From positions 1-5,717 of the forward strand of contig CAZFSN010000206.1 of the NCBI GenBank assembly GCA_964521815.1: DNA of 5,717 bases, in the 5' to 3' direction. Below are positions 1 through 5,717 of the stretch, in pieces (positions within the stretch are counted from its first letter, which is position 1; the number at the start of each line of letters is the position of its first letter). Source of the DNA: JAAEQD01 sp964521815. Lineage in GTDB: Bacteria; Zixibacteria; MSB-5A5; UBA10806; 4484-95. The notes under the pieces are model-generated. The model worked only from the letters and a program-made list of their open reading frames with translations. It was not told where the DNA came from and ran no database searches. The position numbers were made by a program, and so were the translations under genes.

Positions 1-552
1 GTCATCATCAGAATACTTGACCGAATCAGTATTGATGCTCCCGGCATCAAAGCTGGTATTGAAACTTATCCAGATCTGCCCCTTCTCTTCAATTTGATTA
101 GTCCAGATATTGAAACCGACTTTGTGGGTATCAGGCGTCCCGGCTACCCCGCTGGATAATGTATCCGTAACATCTAATAACGGCATTAAATCAATCGTTA
201 ATAAAGGAGCGGAATAAGATGAAGCGGCTTTTAAGCCATCATAAAGCTTCCAGGTGGTTGTAAAAACACTGGAATCAGCGGACACGTAATAATAAAAAAC
301 GATTTTACTGCCAACATCGATTTTAGGCGAACCGACCGCTACATAATGCCCCGAAGCTAAAATATCAATCGGAAACAGCTTATTATCGATTTCAACGGAA
401 ATTAAATCGAGATAGTCCGGTCCAGCCGTAAATTCGAGCGGTCCGTTTATGAAGTCACGTGCCGCTATCTCAGATCGATATACTTCCGCGACGGCCAAAT
501 TGCTGACGGCAAAAAATACAATAAATAATAAAAAAGATTTCTTTAGCGACAA
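1..552 (-). CDS. Secreted protein of unknown function, TTG start, C-terminus outside window
   Basis: The open frame covers 184 codons and runs off the left edge without a stop, so the C-terminus is missing. I do not recognise the family. It begins with a clear Sec signal peptide: SLKK, then a hydrophobic core (residues 6-18), then LAVA before Glu23, so cleavage after Ala22 is likely. The mature part is rich in beta-forming and aromatic residues (for example VFYYYV near residue 85) and has no cysteine, which fits an exported beta-sandwich-like protein; this is inference. TTG at 552 is the only start that keeps the signal peptide, because a TAA lies in frame nine codons upstream. A GGAAGGG stretch (568-562) nine bases before the TTG is the likely ribosome site; AAGGA at 559-555 is too close. 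A consensus promoter at 590-617 precedes it, so it can be expressed independently of the operon upstream. The export prediction is firm; function is unknown. Confidence 0.8.
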   Translation of the reverse strand, partial: MSLKKSFLLFIVFFAVSNLAVAEVYRSEIAARDFINGPLEFTAGPDYLDLISVEIDNKLFPIDILASGHYVAVGSPKIDVGSKIVFYYYVSADSSVFTTTWKLYDGLKAASSYSAPLLTIDLMPLLDVTDTLSSGVAGTPDTHKVGFNIWTNQIEEKGQIWISFNTSFDAGSINTDSVKYSDDD

Positions 553-589
553 ATTCCTTGACCCTTCCGCTTATTCACTACAGGGTATA

Positions 590-617
590 ATTATACTAAA
601 ATATTCGGATGTGTCAA
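590..617 (-). promoter_or_regulatory. Consensus sigma70-type promoter for the secreted protein gene
   Basis: On the minus strand TTGACA (617-612) and TATAAT (595-590) are separated by 16 bp; both hexamers match the consensus in all six positions. Transcription would start near 583, leaving a leader of about 30 bases before the TTG at 552. The -35 box starts two bases after the stop codon of the preceding gene (620-622). No terminator hairpin is visible in 553-619, so read-through from the operon may add to this promoter. Confidence 0.75.
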
Positions 618-619
618 TA

Positions 620-2299
620 TCATTTCGCTAAAGGCGCGAAATCGAGGATGCCTATATCGGTTTCCCATCGAGCCCTGACCTGGACGGTATCAGGGTAGAC
701 CGCAATAGGTTCGGCAAATTTAAACGGCCTAATTTGACCGCCATCGTACAAACCGTTGCCGTTCAAATCATGAAATGCCCTGATAGTGTACGGCCCCGGG
801 AAAAGACCGGGAAAAATAAAACTCCCATTTTCATCGGCATCGACCGAAATCGGCTCGCCCCTGGAAGAATATGCGGTCACTTTAATTTCCGGCCCAGGCG
901 CGTTTATGACCTCGCCTAAAACCTCGCCTAAACTATCCCGTGAAGCTATAAAATATGTATACGTTATCGTCGTATCTCCAGCCGGATTACCGTCAAAATC
1001 CAGAATCCGGGCCATATCGTACAACATTAAATAAGCGCCGCCCTCCGTGAAAGCCGGTTTAAAAACGACCTGATTGGGATAGGACCAATGAATAGTGCAG
1101 TCGATCAAATTGTTCAGCGTATCCGTAAACACGACCGCAGCGGAAATACCCGCTGTATCAACCGCCTCGGAAAATTGCAGTTTTATATCGAAACCGGCCA
1201 AATGCGGCTGGCGAGATGGAGTCGGCGTTATCTTAACGAGTTCCGGTCCGCTTGTGTCCGCATCTCCGGCGTTAAAATTGCGTGATAGCGTATCGGCCAG
1301 GATATTATAAAAGGATCTTATGCTATCTACAGCGATCTTGTATTTCCGTCCCGGGGTCATGGCCGAACATTCGATAATCGCCGCTGTCAGTTCATCGGAT
1401 ACCGGAAATATCCTTTTTATAATCGGGTTAGATAAAGAATCTTCGATATTTATAATGGCATAATTGCGTTTCGATAACAATGTTAATTCGTCCATCTTCT
1501 GAGAGAAATTGGCCAATATGGTTTGACTATTAGGCGAAGAAACTCCGCTTAAGTAAGGCGCCAGCGTATCCCTGGCGACCGGCATCATTAACAAAGGACC
1601 AAATTCCAGTTGCTGTTCGCTTAGATAAACAAGTGTATCGGGTAAGGCCAACATTTCCCCGGGAGGAGCCCAAAACTGATCCGAGTTCTTGTCATCGACC
1701 GCCACTACCAGGTAGACGCCATAGCTTAAATATTCGAACCGGAAATTGCCCAGACTATCCGGTTGAGTGACATAATCCGGCAAGTTCATCCAAAAAATAT
1801 CGGGTTGGCCGGATGGGAGCTTATAGGCCCAGATATTTAGCTTCCGCAAATCAGAGGCTATAACTTTGCCATAAATCGAACCGGTATATATCGTTTCACC
1901 GGTGGAAAATGACGTTGAAATCGATTGACCCAATTTATTGCCATGGCTGTCCTGAGCCAATGCTCCGATTGTCAGCACATGCGTGGTGTTGGGTTTCAAT
2001 TTATCGGGAAGCGAAATTTTCAGTTTCTTGCCGGACCATTTGTATTTTGGATAATCAAAAAACAACGGCGAAATGAACACCGCCGAGGTGCAGGATTTAT
2101 TCATATTCTTCGAGAAGATAACTTCCAAATCGGTATCTAAAGGCACGTTTACCGAACCGGATTCAGGTGTGACCGAGATGACCTCCGGCGGAGTCTTGTC
2201 CTCCGGCCCCCCGGATGGAGCCCCGGTTTGAGCGCAACCAAAAACCAGCGATACGAACAATATCGAAATGTAAACTATTAATTTATATCCAGGGATCAA
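620..2299 (-). CDS. Ig-like (Big_5/SbsA-type) multi-domain lipoprotein
   Basis: This 559-residue protein has a lipoprotein signal: hydrophobic segment at residues 7-20, then VFGC with Cys22 as the lipidation site (Phe at -2 is slightly unusual). After a short GAPSGGPEDKTPP linker comes a first Big_5-like Ig domain (about 36-133, containing VISVTPESGSVNVPLDTDLEVIF). A carboxypeptidase-regulatory-like beta-sandwich follows (about 139-205), then two further Ig-like modules (about 245-345 and 350-452; the second opens with DTSGPELVKITPTP). A last beta-sandwich (about 456-552) carries a calcium-type loop DLNGNGLYD at 511-519 and the RARWETDIG motif. The linker and layout resemble Bacteroidetes lipoproteins annotated only as Ig-like domain-containing. 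The likely place is the outer membrane, as a periplasmic or surface module; no enzymatic residues are seen. The start is TTG at 2299, four bases after the TPR gene's stop. A TGA lies in frame four codons upstream, no strong Shine-Dalgarno is visible, and translational coupling is likely. Confidence 0.88.
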   Translation of the reverse strand: MIPGYKLIVYISILFVSLVFGCAQTGAPSGGPEDKTPPEVISVTPESGSVNVPLDTDLEVIFSKNMNKSCTSAVFISPLFFDYPKYKWSGKKLKISLPDKLKPNTTHVLTIGALAQDSHGNKLGQSISTSFSTGETIYTGSIYGKVIASDLRKLNIWAYKLPSGQPDIFWMNLPDYVTQPDSLGNFRFEYLSYGVYLVVAVDDKNSDQFWAPPGEMLALPDTLVYLSEQQLEFGPLLMMPVARDTLAPYLSGVSSPNSQTILANFSQKMDELTLLSKRNYAIINIEDSLSNPIIKRIFPVSDELTAAIIECSAMTPGRKYKIAVDSIRSFYNILADTLSRNFNAGDADTSGPELVKITPTPSRQPHLAGFDIKLQFSEAVDTAGISAAVVFTDTLNNLIDCTIHWSYPNQVVFKPAFTEGGAYLMLYDMARILDFDGNPAGDTTITYTYFIASRDSLGEVLGEVINAPGPEIKVTAYSSRGEPISVDADENGSFIFPGLFPGPYTIRAFHDLNGNGLYDGGQIRPFKFAEPIAVYPDTVQVRARWETDIGILDFAPLAK

Positions 2300-2303
2300 C
2301 TTC

Positions 2304-4016
2304 TTACTTCATTTTTTCTTTAATAAGCTCGTTATCAGGATCTAATTTCAAGGCCTTTCCCCAGTTATCCAAAGCCTCGGCCTTTTGGTCATTGGCGAAA
2401 TAAATATCGCCCATATGTTCAAAAAGAATGGCATCTTCACCGCTGGCTTCGATAGCTTTAAGCTGATATTTCAGGGCTTCCTTATATTTTCCCATTTTAT
2501 ACATAACCCAGGCGTAGCTGTCAAGATAAGCCCCGTTATCTGGATTAATTTTTAACGCTTTTTCAATCAGCTTTTTGGCTTCTTTGAGTTTGATTCCGTT
2601 GTCGGCGTACATATAGCCCAGGTAGTTCAGCACGACCGGATTATCGGGTTCCGTCTTCAATAGTTCGCGGAAAAGTTTTTCGGCGTTTTCGATTTGTTTG
2701 AACCTCTCATAAGCGGCTGCCAGATTGAATTTGGCGTCGGCGTCATCGGGCTGGGCGACCAGTACTTTCCGGAAATATTCTATCGCGAGCGGATATTTTT
2801 CTTCCCGGCTCATAAGCACGCCGGTGTAATAAAAAAGTTCAACCGAGTCAGCCGGGCACTTGACCAGCGCGGTATCCAAAGTGGCCAGAGCGCTTTCATA
2901 ACCGCTTATTAAATCGCGGGCGCCGGCCAATCCTATCCAGGGCTGATACAATGAATCTTCAGTTTCGATCGATTTCACGAATAGCGATTCTGCCCGCGGG
3001 TATTTTTCGGCCTGGATAGCTATCCGGCCTCTATAATAATAAACTATCGGATCATCAGTCACCGATTCGGAAAGCGCCGCCAGAACCGAATCGGACTTAT
3101 CAAAATCGCCGTTGGTAAACAGAAGCAAGGCGTATTTTCTTTGAGCCATATAATCGTCGGGGTACAATTCAATTATCCGCCGGGCGATTTCCGCGGCCAT
3201 GTCATTATTATTGATATTGATAAAAGCCGGCAGCAATATATTCAAAATCCCGGCGTCATCCCAATTCTTTCTGGCGACTATAGTATATAAGCTGTCGGCC
3301 GCCGAACTATCGCCTTGATATTCCCGAACATTTGCCAATCCCAGGTACGCGCTGAAATTGAGCGAATCTTCATTTGCCAGAGCCTGATAAATTTGTTCGG
3401 CCTTTTCGGGTTTGTCGTTCATTAGATAAACCGAAGCTAATTGCAGGCGCCAGAATTTGCTTTCTTCGCTTTTGGCAATCAGTTTCCCGTAATAATATTC
3501 GGCTTTCGATAAATCGCCCAGGCGCGAATAATAATCAGCCAGGTTCCTGAGAATCGATTCCGGAACCGAATCCATTTCGGCGATCTTCTTATAGTGTTCT
3601 ACGGCTTCATCTATCGATCCGACGGCGTTATAGCAATCGGCGGTAAGTATCATGTCATCGATAGTTGGATCATCTATTTTTACATTCACCTCGAGAGCTT
3701 CATCATATCTTTTCAGGTCAAATAAAATACCGGCCAGCGACCTTTTCAATTCATCTGATTGAGGATCATAAAACAGGGCCAGACGGTATTCATCGGCCGC
3801 TTTCTCCAGGTCCCCAGAACGCTGATACAGATCGCCTTTGGAAAAATGATCGAATGCCCGATGTTTGGTGACCAGATCCTTTTGAGACTCCTCGGCTGCC
3901 GATATCTCAACCGAAGCTTCCTTTTTGGATGTTTTTCCGCAACCGGAACCGAGCATCATTACGCTCAGTAATAATACGAATAATCCTAAGTATTTACTAT
4001 TCATCGTTTTTATCAT
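2304..4016 (-). CDS. Tetratricopeptide-repeat (TPR) lipoprotein
   Basis: This 570-residue protein opens with a lipoprotein signal (hydrophobic residues 10-22, then LGSGC with Cys26 as the lipidation site). A short charged linker leads into TPR units that fill almost all of residues 52-565, roughly fourteen to fifteen 34-residue repeats with the usual pattern (G-x-Y / A / KAL-x-x-x-P). TPR superhelices bind protein partners, so this is probably an envelope scaffold rather than an enzyme. The last four repeats are most regular and hold NYLGYMYADNG (464-474), GAYLDSYAWVMYKMGKYKEA (495-514), HMGDIYF (534-540) and NWGKAL (551-556). These resemble the conserved C-terminal block of TPR proteins encoded beside lolB in Pseudomonas (PA4667 type); that comparison is from memory. 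ATG at 4016 is preceded by AGAGG (4032-4028) at 11 bases; a second in-frame ATG at 4004 would also keep the signal but lacks a ribosome site. It lies 6 bases after the DUF362 gene and 4 bases before the Ig-like gene, so it is the middle gene of an operon. Confidence 0.92.
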   Translation of the reverse strand: MIKTMNSKYLGLFVLLLSVMMLGSGCGKTSKKEASVEISAAEESQKDLVTKHRAFDHFSKGDLYQRSGDLEKAADEYRLALFYDPQSDELKRSLAGILFDLKRYDEALEVNVKIDDPTIDDMILTADCYNAVGSIDEAVEHYKKIAEMDSVPESILRNLADYYSRLGDLSKAEYYYGKLIAKSEESKFWRLQLASVYLMNDKPEKAEQIYQALANEDSLNFSAYLGLANVREYQGDSSAADSLYTIVARKNWDDAGILNILLPAFININNNDMAAEIARRIIELYPDDYMAQRKYALLLFTNGDFDKSDSVLAALSESVTDDPIVYYYRGRIAIQAEKYPRAESLFVKSIETEDSLYQPWIGLAGARDLISGYESALATLDTALVKCPADSVELFYYTGVLMSREEKYPLAIEYFRKVLVAQPDDADAKFNLAAAYERFKQIENAEKLFRELLKTEPDNPVVLNYLGYMYADNGIKLKEAKKLIEKALKINPDNGAYLDSYAWVMYKMGKYKEALKYQLKAIEASGEDAILFEHMGDIYFANDQKAEALDNWGKALKLDPDNELIKEKMK

Positions 4017-4022
4017 TACGTT

Positions 4023-4922
4023 TCAAACCTCTACCGTAACCCATTCTATATCGCTTAAGTCGGCACAGCCAAGTTTGTCTTTACCGGCCGTTTTAATACC
4101 AATCGGCTCTCGTCCGCTGTCTTTTAACCGCTCCAATCCGCTTTTTGTTCTCAATCTATCAACTATTTCAGTCGCGACCGTATCCAAAGCCACCGCGTCG
4201 GTAGCCATCAAAATCGCCTTGTATTCTTCTGTCCAATGGTTGATAAATCCCGGTCCGCCGTTAAATTGTACCCAAATCGCGTCAAATATAGCCAGTTTCT
4301 GCTTGCCGCCGATAACATCCATCGCGAATAAATCCGCCTGAAAGGGATCACAGAAATTAGCGTGATATTTATTGGGATTATGAATGGTTCCAAAATTATT
4401 TTTTAAACAGCCCGATAATCCGGCCAGCGAATGATCTTTTAAAACCGGGAAATTGACAGTTAAATTTACCATTTCCGCCTGTATTCTTGAAACCATCGAA
4501 CCGATTGATTTATAACTGTACAAATTACCGGAATAGCCGGCGCCTGTCGTATCGGTGGCGAAACAGCGATAATCCGAATCTCTTGTCTGAATCGCGTAAC
4601 CGGCGGAAATCAGCTCACGTTCGCGTCTGTCCCAGATAATAATATCGCTTTTCTTATGGCCAGTTTTATGAAAAATCCCGGCCAGGCTGTAAACCAGGCC
4701 CGGTGAGGTCGACATGCGCCGCCCGGCCAATGTGTTGACCTTGATGCCGATTACCTGCCCCACCGGAAACAGATCGGCCAGAAAGTCAATACCCAGGCCA
4801 TCAGGACTGAGATTGTCCAATCCGGCTTCAAGCATCACTGAGGCCGCGCCGGGATCAATCTTGCCATCGCTAATAATCCCGGCCGAACGAACTTCAACTA
4901 CTTTGGCTTTTTTATCCGGCAT
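4023..4922 (-). CDS. DUF362 domain-containing protein
   Basis: The 299-residue product from ATG 4922 spans a DUF362 domain nearly end to end. Hallmarks (residues from this Met) are IGIKVNTLAGRRMSTSP at 58-74, the strand IIIWDR at 94-99, NFPVLKDHSLAG at 157-168, NNFGTIHNPNKYH at 175-187 and MATDAVALDTVATEI at 239-253. The family has no agreed reaction. Some members carry a 4Fe-4S ferredoxin module or a Tat signal, but this one has neither: four scattered cysteines, no CxxCxxC and no export signal, so it is predicted cytoplasmic. A longer version begins at TTG 4958, adding MTIGNYENKLLP. I prefer the ATG because the TTG forms part of a TTGACA promoter-like hexamer and the domain starts soon after the ATG; neither start has a Shine-Dalgarno. 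It is the first gene of the three-gene operon. The family call is firm, the biochemical role unknown, the start uncertain. Confidence 0.88.
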   Translation of the reverse strand: MPDKKAKVVEVRSAGIISDGKIDPGAASVMLEAGLDNLSPDGLGIDFLADLFPVGQVIGIKVNTLAGRRMSTSPGLVYSLAGIFHKTGHKKSDIIIWDRRERELISAGYAIQTRDSDYRCFATDTTGAGYSGNLYSYKSIGSMVSRIQAEMVNLTVNFPVLKDHSLAGLSGCLKNNFGTIHNPNKYHANFCDPFQADLFAMDVIGGKQKLAIFDAIWVQFNGGPGFINHWTEEYKAILMATDAVALDTVATEIVDRLRTKSGLERLKDSGREPIGIKTAGKDKLGCADLSDIEWVTVEV

Positions 4923-4929
4923 AGGCAGT

Positions 4930-4958
4930 AGTTTATTTTCATAATTTCCGATTGTCAA
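4930..4958 (-). promoter_or_regulatory. Candidate promoter of the DUF362-TPR-Ig operon
   Basis: On the minus strand TTGACA (4958-4953) is followed after 17 bp by TAAACT (4935-4930), which matches the -10 consensus in four of six positions. Transcription would begin near 4923, immediately next to the ATG at 4922, which implies a leaderless or nearly leaderless message; the lack of a Shine-Dalgarno before that ATG agrees with this. The alternative is that 4958 is a true TTG start and the promoter lies further upstream in the AT-rich 4959-5110 stretch, where I found no better pair of boxes. Confidence 0.4.
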
Positions 4959-5112
4959 TATTTTAAATGCATATCTATCAGAGCGCGAATGTGAAAACCG
5001 ATGTTTGATTACCGCCGTAAGCCATTGACAAAACTAATTGCTTCGTTCTGACAAATCAATACCATAAAAATTAAGGTTAAAAGGCCCGGCTATCAGATGA
5101 TTGCAGAAATAC
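4959..5112. other. Intergenic stretch without a convincing gene
   Basis: This AT-rich spacer lies between the terminators of the upstream transcript and the operon start. On the minus strand it contains TTGTCA twice (5076-5071 and 5053-5048) with no good -10 box at proper spacing, and an 18-codon frame starting MVLICQNEA that has no ribosome site. I see no riboswitch-like or tRNA-like fold, though this was judged by eye only. Confidence 0.4.
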
Positions 5113-5149
5113 TAAAAATAACAACCCCCAACCTTCCGGTCAGGGGCTG
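5113..5149 (-). terminator. Intrinsic terminator with GGAA loop
   Basis: On the minus strand bases 5149-5138 (CAGCCCCTGACC) pair with 5133-5122 (GGTTGGGGGTTG) in an uninterrupted 12-bp stem that includes three G-U pairs. The loop is GGAA, a GNRA-type tetraloop, and the tail is TTATTTTTAG. This is a standard rho-independent terminator for the transcript of the two small genes at the right end, and it isolates the DUF362 operon from them. Confidence 0.8.
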
Positions 5150-5153
5150 GCAA

Positions 5154-5183
5154 CAAAAATTGCGGTCGGAGTCTTCCTCCGAC
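5154..5183 (-). terminator. Second hairpin with T-run, possible first terminator
   Basis: A perfect 7-bp stem GTCGGAG (5183-5177) / CTCCGAC (5171-5165) with loop GAAGA is followed on the minus strand by CGCAA and then TTTTT. It begins seven bases after the stop codon of the proline-rich protein gene. The five-base gap before the T-run weakens it as a terminator, so it may be a backup or a 3'-end stabilising hairpin ahead of the stronger terminator just downstream. Confidence 0.5.
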
Positions 5184-5190
5184 TAATGTC

Positions 5191-5607
5191 CTACCTCCTG
5201 GATTTCTTTTCGGATGATTTACTATCTGTCTCCTTTTTTTCGGTCTTCGGAGATTCGACGGCCGGCTTTTTGGGCTCAGGCTGAGGCCTTATTTCCGGGG
5301 CTTTTGGCGGAGGTGGCGGTGGCGGCGGCGGTTGCTTTTTAATCTCCGGCGGTTTACTTTGTGTCATCTGATCGTTTATGCCATCGCCGTCCCTGTCGAT
5401 AAATTCGTCCTTCCTCGGCGGCTTGAATGAATCCTGTTTGGGCGATGAGTCTCTAACCTCCGGCGCTTTGTTATCTTCCTTGATAACCGATTCGCTCTTG
5501 GCGCTATCATTCTTGCTATTGCTTTTAGGTACCCGCTTTATTCCCTGCGCTCGAACACAGACCGTACCGAATATGACTATAACCGCGAATATTATTAGCT
5601 TTTTCAT
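5191..5607 (-). CDS. Small secreted proline-rich protein with a DxDGDG calcium-type loop
   Basis: This 138-residue protein has a Sec signal peptide (MKK, hydrophobic residues 4-16, cleavage probably after Ala20 in VRA before Gln21). The mature part is low-complexity and highly charged, rich in Lys, Ser, Pro, Glu and Asp. Its one ordered-looking element is FIDRDGDGINDQ (69-80), an EF-hand/thrombospondin-type-3-like calcium loop. Nine consecutive prolines follow (93-101), then a Pro-Glu-Lys stretch and a basic end KKSRR. The proline-rich part looks like the periplasm-spanning region of TonB, but there is no N-terminal anchor if the signal is cleaved and no TonB C-terminal domain, so TonB is rejected. 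I recall FIDxDGDGIND in small secreted proteins of FCB-like bacteria, usually followed by a second calcium loop; only one is present here. ATG at 5607 has AAGGAG six bases upstream and overlaps the upstream stop as ATGA, so the two genes are co-transcribed and probably coupled. Function is unknown. Confidence 0.8.
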   Translation of the reverse strand: MKKLIIFAVIVIFGTVCVRAQGIKRVPKSNSKNDSAKSESVIKEDNKAPEVRDSSPKQDSFKPPRKDEFIDRDGDGINDQMTQSKPPEIKKQPPPPPPPPPKAPEIRPQPEPKKPAVESPKTEKKETDSKSSEKKSRR

Positions 5608-5717
5608 TTCCGGCTCCTTTTTGTTTGCTGCCTGTCATTCGAACTCGATTGCGATTTTTGACCGGAGCTTGAGGAACCTTTGGCTGAATTTCCGGCTTTC
5701 GGAGTGCTGCTTCTTTT
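5604..5717 (-). CDS. C-terminal end of a Ser/Lys/Arg-rich protein, start outside window
   Basis: An open frame enters from the right edge and runs for 37 codons to TGA at 5606-5604. The visible residues are low-complexity: KRSSTPKAGNSAKG, a serine run, then SSSNDRQQTKRSRK at the end. It is judged real because the frame stays open to the edge, its stop overlaps the next gene's ATG by four bases (ATGA), and its basic serine-rich end resembles the tail of that next protein (SSEKKSRR). No domain is visible, so the protein cannot be identified. The frame also contains the Shine-Dalgarno sequence of the downstream gene. Confidence 0.65.
   Translation of the reverse strand, partial: KRSSTPKAGNSAKGSSSSGQKSQSSSNDRQQTKRSRK
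5614..5619 (-). promoter_or_regulatory. Strong ribosome binding site of the proline-rich protein gene
   Basis: AAGGAG lies six bases before ATG 5607 and fixes that start. It is the only textbook Shine-Dalgarno in the window; the other starts have weak or no such site. It sits inside the last codons of the overlapping upstream gene. Confidence 0.8.

Noticed and set aside
586..591. Plus-strand TATAAT as part of a divergent promoter
   Set aside because: The sequence at the proper -35 distance (CCTTCC at 563-568) does not resemble TTGACA, and no plus-strand gene follows.
449..631. Plus-strand 60-codon frame opposite the secreted protein gene and promoter
   Set aside because: It lies antisense to a signal peptide-coding region and to a consensus promoter, has low-complexity content and no ribosome site.
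3925..4341. Plus-strand 138-codon frame across the junction of the TPR and DUF362 genes
   Set aside because: It is fully antisense to two well-supported coding regions; its protein has no recognisable domain.
4023..4922. DUF362 protein as a ferredoxin-type iron-sulfur protein
   Set aside because: The cysteines are scattered and no CxxCxxC cluster motif is present.
5028..5084. 18-codon minus-strand frame (MVLICQNEA...) as a small gene, or the region as a dispersed REP-like repeat
   Set aside because: There is no ribosome site, and no second copy occurs in the window to support a repeat; a genome-wide copy search would decide.
5191..5607. Proline-rich protein as a TonB homologue
   Set aside because: The Pro/Lys/Glu stretch is similar in composition, but the TonB C-terminal domain is missing, the N-terminal segment looks like a cleaved signal, and no ExbB/ExbD genes are nearby.

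Overview
The window holds six protein-coding genes, all on the minus strand, with no RNA genes, mobile elements or CRISPR. Almost every product carries an export signal: two probable lipoproteins, two Sec-type secreted proteins, one predicted cytoplasmic DUF362 protein, and one truncated gene whose N-terminus lies outside the window. Moderate base composition, TTG starts, a lipoprotein built of Big_5/SbsA-type Ig-like domains with a Bacteroidetes-like layout, and a small secreted protein with an FIDxDGDGIND motif suggest a bacterium of the FCB superphylum or a neighbouring candidate phylum (Zixibacteria-like is my guess). No marker gene is present, so this placement is inference.

Reading in the direction of transcription (high to low coordinates), the right end (5717-5191) has the tail of a Ser/Lys/Arg-rich gene whose TGA overlaps the ATG of a small secreted, proline-rich protein with one DxDGDG calcium-type loop. 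This pair ends in one or two intrinsic terminators (5183-5113). A gene-poor gap of about 230-270 bp follows. Next is a tight three-gene operon: DUF362 protein (4922 or 4958 to 4023), TPR lipoprotein (4016-2304) and multi-domain Ig-like lipoprotein (2299-620), with gaps of only 6 and 4 bases. Two bases past the last stop codon begins a consensus promoter (TTGACA, 16 bp, TATAAT), which serves a secreted protein of unknown function (552 to beyond position 1).

The three-gene operon probably makes cell-envelope components: the two lipoproteins should sit in the envelope, the TPR protein as an interaction scaffold and the Ig-like protein as a periplasmic or surface module. DUF362 has no settled biochemical role, and its link to the other two is inferred only from tight spacing. 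I see no defence, mobile or biosynthetic system. The most interesting points are start-site and promoter arrangements and the poorly characterised secreted proteins.
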